In this document: in pieces, positions 5,628-7,396 of the stretch
Layout: every line of letters begins with the position of its first letter
Position numbering within the stretch: position 1 is the stretch's first letter
Source: Opitutaceae bacterium
GTDB lineage: Bacteria > Verrucomicrobiota > Verrucomicrobiae > Opitutales > Opitutaceae
Direction of reading: 5' to 3'
DNA: 7,396 nt
NCBI GenBank assembly: GCA_031266495.1
Contig: JAISAX010000928.1
Coordinates: forward strand, 1 to 7,396
Program-made: the position numbers and the translations under genes
Notes under the pieces: generated by a model
What the model was told of the DNA's origin: nothing
What the model saw: the letters and a program-made list of their open reading frames with translations, nothing else
Databases searched by the model: none

Positions 5628-5720
5628 AACCGCGAATGGATGCGAATGAACGCGTATAAAAACAAAGACACCGGATTCGGTCTGTTTTTTTTTCGCGTTC
5701 ATTCGCGTCCATTCGCGGTT
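5628..5720. repeat. CGCGAATG-type intergenic palindrome with 10-mer periodic arms
   Basis: Arms 5628-5654 and 5694-5720 are reverse complements at 26 of 27 positions (t5641 is the exception). Each arm repeats a roughly 10-base unit: CGCGAATGGA, TGCGAATGAA, CGCG. The 39-base centre holds a small stem-loop with A-rich and T-rich sides. From general familiarity, repeats of the CCGCGAATGGACGCGAATGAACGCG type recur between genes in several bacterial phyla. It lies between the membrane-protein stop codon and thrH. Confidence 0.85.
5655..5693 (-). terminator. Probable bidirectional Rho-independent-like terminator
   Basis: At the centre of the CGCGAATG palindrome a short stem (CCG/CGG around GATT, extended by AGA/TCT with a two-base bulge, 5666-5683) is followed on the minus strand by TTTGTTTTT and on the plus strand by nine T (5685-5693). 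It would end the minus-strand membrane-protein transcript before thrH. The inner stem is short, but the outer 27-bp arms could reinforce it. Confidence 0.5.
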
Positions 5721-5785
5721 ACGGTTTGAAAAATTCCGGTTCTGGCACCGCCAATCCAGATCCTCTGTATCAAACCCGGATGCGC

Positions 5786-5798
5786 GGGGGGGGGGGGG
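5786..5798 (-). repeat. C13 homopolymer just after the membrane-protein stop codon
   Basis: Thirteen G on the plus strand, so C13 on the sense strand, preceded there by CCCCCT. It begins 12 bases after the stop codon at 5811-5813 and is non-coding. Confidence 0.9.
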
Positions 5799-5810
5799 AG
5801 GGGGAATCCG

Positions 5811-7208
5811 TCAGCCGCCGCCGATCTGCGTGCGTGCGGCGCCGCCGCCGAAAAGCTCGCGCAACGAAGACCACGCGCGCAGCAACCCGGCCTCCCGCAC
5901 GCCGCCCTCGAACGCATAAAACTCCGCAATCGCCCCCTCGTGTCCCCGGTAACGCGGAGGCAGGATCAGCGCGGTGTCACGGTCGCTCGCAATCGTCGAG
6001 AAAAACAGGCCGCGCGCCACCGCCGGGTTGTCCATGCGCACCTCCACCCGGCGCAACGGCATCACCAGCCAGGGACGCCATGCGAAGACAATCCGGCCAT
6101 TTTCGGGTTCGTTAAAAAGACGTCCGTAGCTGCGCATCGGCACGCCGATACGCTTCAGGAGCGCGCTCGAAAACATCCGGTTGGCCACCGGACGCGGACG
6201 GAAACGGAGTCGGCGCAACGTAAAAAAATCCCACGAAAACAGCGTGCCGAACACCGTGAGCCGGAACGACCAGCCCGCCACCAGCCACGCGACAAAAATC
6301 ACCCCCAGCGAAAGGATCAGGCCCGCCCACGGATTGATGGCCGGCATCAGCACGACCGCGCCGAGCAGCACCGTGCGCGCCGCCTTGAGCACCGCGTCGA
6401 TCACACCCCACGGGCTGAGCAGAATGAGCACGTTGATCGCGTGCGAAGCCATCCACACGGCGACGAACGCCGCGATGCCGAGGGGCATCACCGCGATGTG
6501 GAGCAACCAGGAACCGTCCAGCGCCGCCGTCACGCCGGGCAACGTCGCCAGGCCGTGCGCGGCCAGCGTGGCGTGGCTCGCCACGGACGAAGTCGCCGCC
6601 GCCGCGGTTCCGGTCGCATCCGGCGCGGAGGCGGAGGAAGCGAGAAAGCCTGACAAGGTGCTCACGACCATCGGAATCACGGCACCCGCAGCGACAAGGC
6701 CGCTGACCTTGTTTTCGATGGTTTCGAGCACGTCGGCCGGTTTTTTGAGTCCGGGCGGCAGGGTGGCGCCGGCTGCGTCCTTGGCCGCGCAGGTCGCCGC
6801 GACGAGGAGCGCCGGCAACCAGAACCACGGACTGGCGTACCAGGGGAGCGCGGCCTTTTGCGCGGGTGTTTTGGCCTGCCACCAGTGATACGCGCCGTAA
6901 ACGCCGGTGCCGAGGAGCGGCGAGATAGCGATACCGGTGAGCGCCGCAACCTGCGTCGCCACCGGGCCGATCAGGGGCTGCGGGTTGGCCGGAGGAACGG
7001 CGTTGCCGGATGAGGATGCGGACGGGGTTGCGGGTAAAGATGCGGACGAGGGAGGGGGGGGGGGAGGAGCCGCCGTGGTCGCCGTCGTTACTATCGTTGT
7101 CGTTGTTGCCGCCGCTGCCGTTACCGATGTCGTTGCCTGCACAACGAACGGCGCGGCGAGCAGGGCCGCCAGGACGAGACACGCGATGAATGGCAGAAAG
7201 CGTTGCAT
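5811..7208 (-). CDS. Hypothetical polytopic membrane protein
   Basis: I do not recognise this 465-residue protein. Residues 1-24 look like a signal peptide or first membrane helix. A low-complexity Ala/Thr/Ser/Pro linker (25-75) includes six consecutive prolines (48-53), four of whose codons overlap a C11 tract. Further hydrophobic segments lie near 84-108, 124-141, 167-190, 233-265 and 276-313 (the last two long enough for two helices each). Between them are WYASPWFWLP (123-132) and KDAAGATLPPGLKKP (143-157). The C-terminal third (about 325-465) is soluble and basic at its start, RRLRFRPRPVANR (332-344), consistent with a cytoplasmic domain. It looks like real coding sequence: a long open frame with coherent hydrophobic periodicity and conserved-looking aromatic motifs. 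It starts at an ATG with no Shine-Dalgarno sequence and is followed by a C13 tract and a probable terminator, so it is likely monocistronic. A transport or envelope role is possible but unsupported. Confidence 0.75.
   Translation of the reverse strand: MQRFLPFIACLVLAALLAAPFVVQATTSVTAAAATTTTIVTTATTAAPPPPPPSSASLPATPSASSSGNAVPPANPQPLIGPVATQVAALTGIAISPLLGTGVYGAYHWWQAKTPAQKAALPWYASPWFWLPALLVAATCAAKDAAGATLPPGLKKPADVLETIENKVSGLVAAGAVIPMVVSTLSGFLASSASAPDATGTAAAATSSVASHATLAAHGLATLPGVTAALDGSWLLHIAVMPLGIAAFVAVWMASHAINVLILLSPWGVIDAVLKAARTVLLGAVVLMPAINPWAGLILSLGVIFVAWLVAGWSFRLTVFGTLFSWDFFTLRRLRFRPRPVANRMFSSALLKRIGVPMRSYGRLFNEPENGRIVFAWRPWLVMPLRRVEVRMDNPAVARGLFFSTIASDRDTALILPPRYRGHEGAIAEFYAFEGGVREAGLLRAWSSLRELFGGGAARTQIGGG
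7054..7064 (-). repeat. C11 homopolymer inside the membrane-protein gene
   Basis: Eleven G on the plus strand; on the sense strand C11 encodes part of the Pro48-Pro53 run and is preceded by GCTCCT, exactly as the C11 upstream of the PEP-CTERM gene. Gain or loss of one base would shift the frame after about residue 50 of 465. Confidence 0.9.
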
Positions 7209-7259
7209 ATTGCGGAGCTAACGCCCTGCCGGAGACGGCGGCAAGCCCGGCGTTTCGAC

Positions 7260-7276
7260 GCGGGCGTGCCGCCCGC
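7260..7276. repeat. Single REP-like hairpin GCGGGCG-TGC-CGCCCGC
   Basis: A perfect 7-bp stem with a 3-base loop. The same stem sequence recurs twice at 7331-7347 and 7375-7391, with loops TCT and AGA. Confidence 0.7.
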
Positions 7277-7300
7277 TAATGCAGAATGCAGAATGGAAAA

Positions 7301-7312
7301 CTGAAGTTACGC
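7301..7312 (+). repeat. CTGANGTTACGC motif, copy 3
   Basis: The plus strand reads CTGAAGTTACGC, followed within 8 bases by TCGGCC (7315-7320). Copy 2 has the same TCGGCC at nearly the same distance. The inverted hairpin pair begins 13 bases after the motif. Confidence 0.6.
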
Positions 7313-7325
7313 AGTCGGCCTTGAA

Positions 7326-7396
7326 GTGGCGCGGGCGTCTCGCCCGCATTTCCGGGCGGCGCTGCGCGCCGTCAGCGGGCGAGACGCCCGCGCCAC
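7326..7396. repeat. Inverted pair of GC-rich REP-like hairpins
   Basis: Arms 7326-7347 and 7375-7396 are perfect 22-bp reverse complements around a 27-base centre; the right arm ends exactly at the window edge, so the element may continue. Each arm folds on itself as GCGGGCG-NNN-CGCCCGC, and the centre holds another small stem, GGCGC-TGC-GCGCC. The architecture (outer inverted pair, each arm a hairpin) is the same as at 2497-2621, with different stem sequences. Confidence 0.8.

Larger units (their letters stand above)
7209..7396. other. Repeat-only region upstream of the membrane protein
   Basis: No gene is visible. The stretch contains a lone GC-rich hairpin, a heptamer tandem (AATGCAG, AATGCAG, AATGGAA at 7278-7298), the third CTGANGTTACGC motif and an inverted pair of hairpins running to the window edge. 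No clear promoter for the membrane-protein gene could be identified. Confidence 0.6.

Noticed and set aside
6112..7182. Alternative minus-strand frame of 356 codons within the membrane-protein gene
   Set aside because: Arg/Gly-rich shadow lacking hydrophobic periodicity; relevant only as the frame entered after slippage at the C11 tract.
7260..7396. Possible CRISPR array in the repeated GC-rich hairpins
   Set aside because: Only three units, in mixed orientation, with no regular spacers and no cas genes; REP-like hairpins explain them better.

Overview
The window looks like chromosomal DNA from a GC-rich member of the Verrucomicrobiota, most plausibly an Opitutaceae-type bacterium. This is inference from gene content: a PEP-CTERM surface protein, a stand-alone prepilin-like protein with a verrucomicrobial-style C-terminus, a LacI regulator whose C-terminal wording fits that group, and many small palindromic repeats between genes. 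No rRNA, tRNA, CRISPR array or insertion sequence is visible.

Layout. Positions 1-397 hold no convincing gene; they contain a ~240-bp imperfect inverted repeat. Next, on the minus strand, come a secreted clan GH-A glycoside hydrolase (398-1702), a prepilin-like protein (1754-2392) and a LacI-type regulator (2641-3693). A PEP-CTERM protein runs on the plus strand from 3851 to 4882, divergent from lacI. It converges on a ThrH-type HAD phosphotransferase (minus, 4919-5539). Last is an unrecognised 465-residue membrane protein (minus, 5811-7208), followed by 7209-7396, which holds only repeats.

The first four genes look like one regulatory unit. The 12-mer TCTATAAATAGA, followed by a related ATTTGC-based 15-mer, sits upstream of both the prepilin-like gene and the PEP-CTERM gene, in the same orientation relative to each gene, with lacI between them. 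The simplest reading is a carbohydrate-responsive locus in which the regulator controls a surface-anchored protein on one side and a pilin-like protein plus glycosidase on the other. thrH and the membrane protein look unrelated.

The most unusual content lies between the genes: (1) four poly-C tracts of 11-19 bases, all C on the sense strand of the nearest gene; (2) REP-like hairpins arranged as inverted pairs; (3) a 12-mer, CTGANGTTACGC, occurring three times, each time just ahead of an inverted-repeat element; (4) inverted repeats whose arms are short tandem units; and (5) a 20-bp inverted repeat that gives two convergent, unrelated proteins the same C-terminal RGTSMT. No start codon has a recognisable Shine-Dalgarno sequence.
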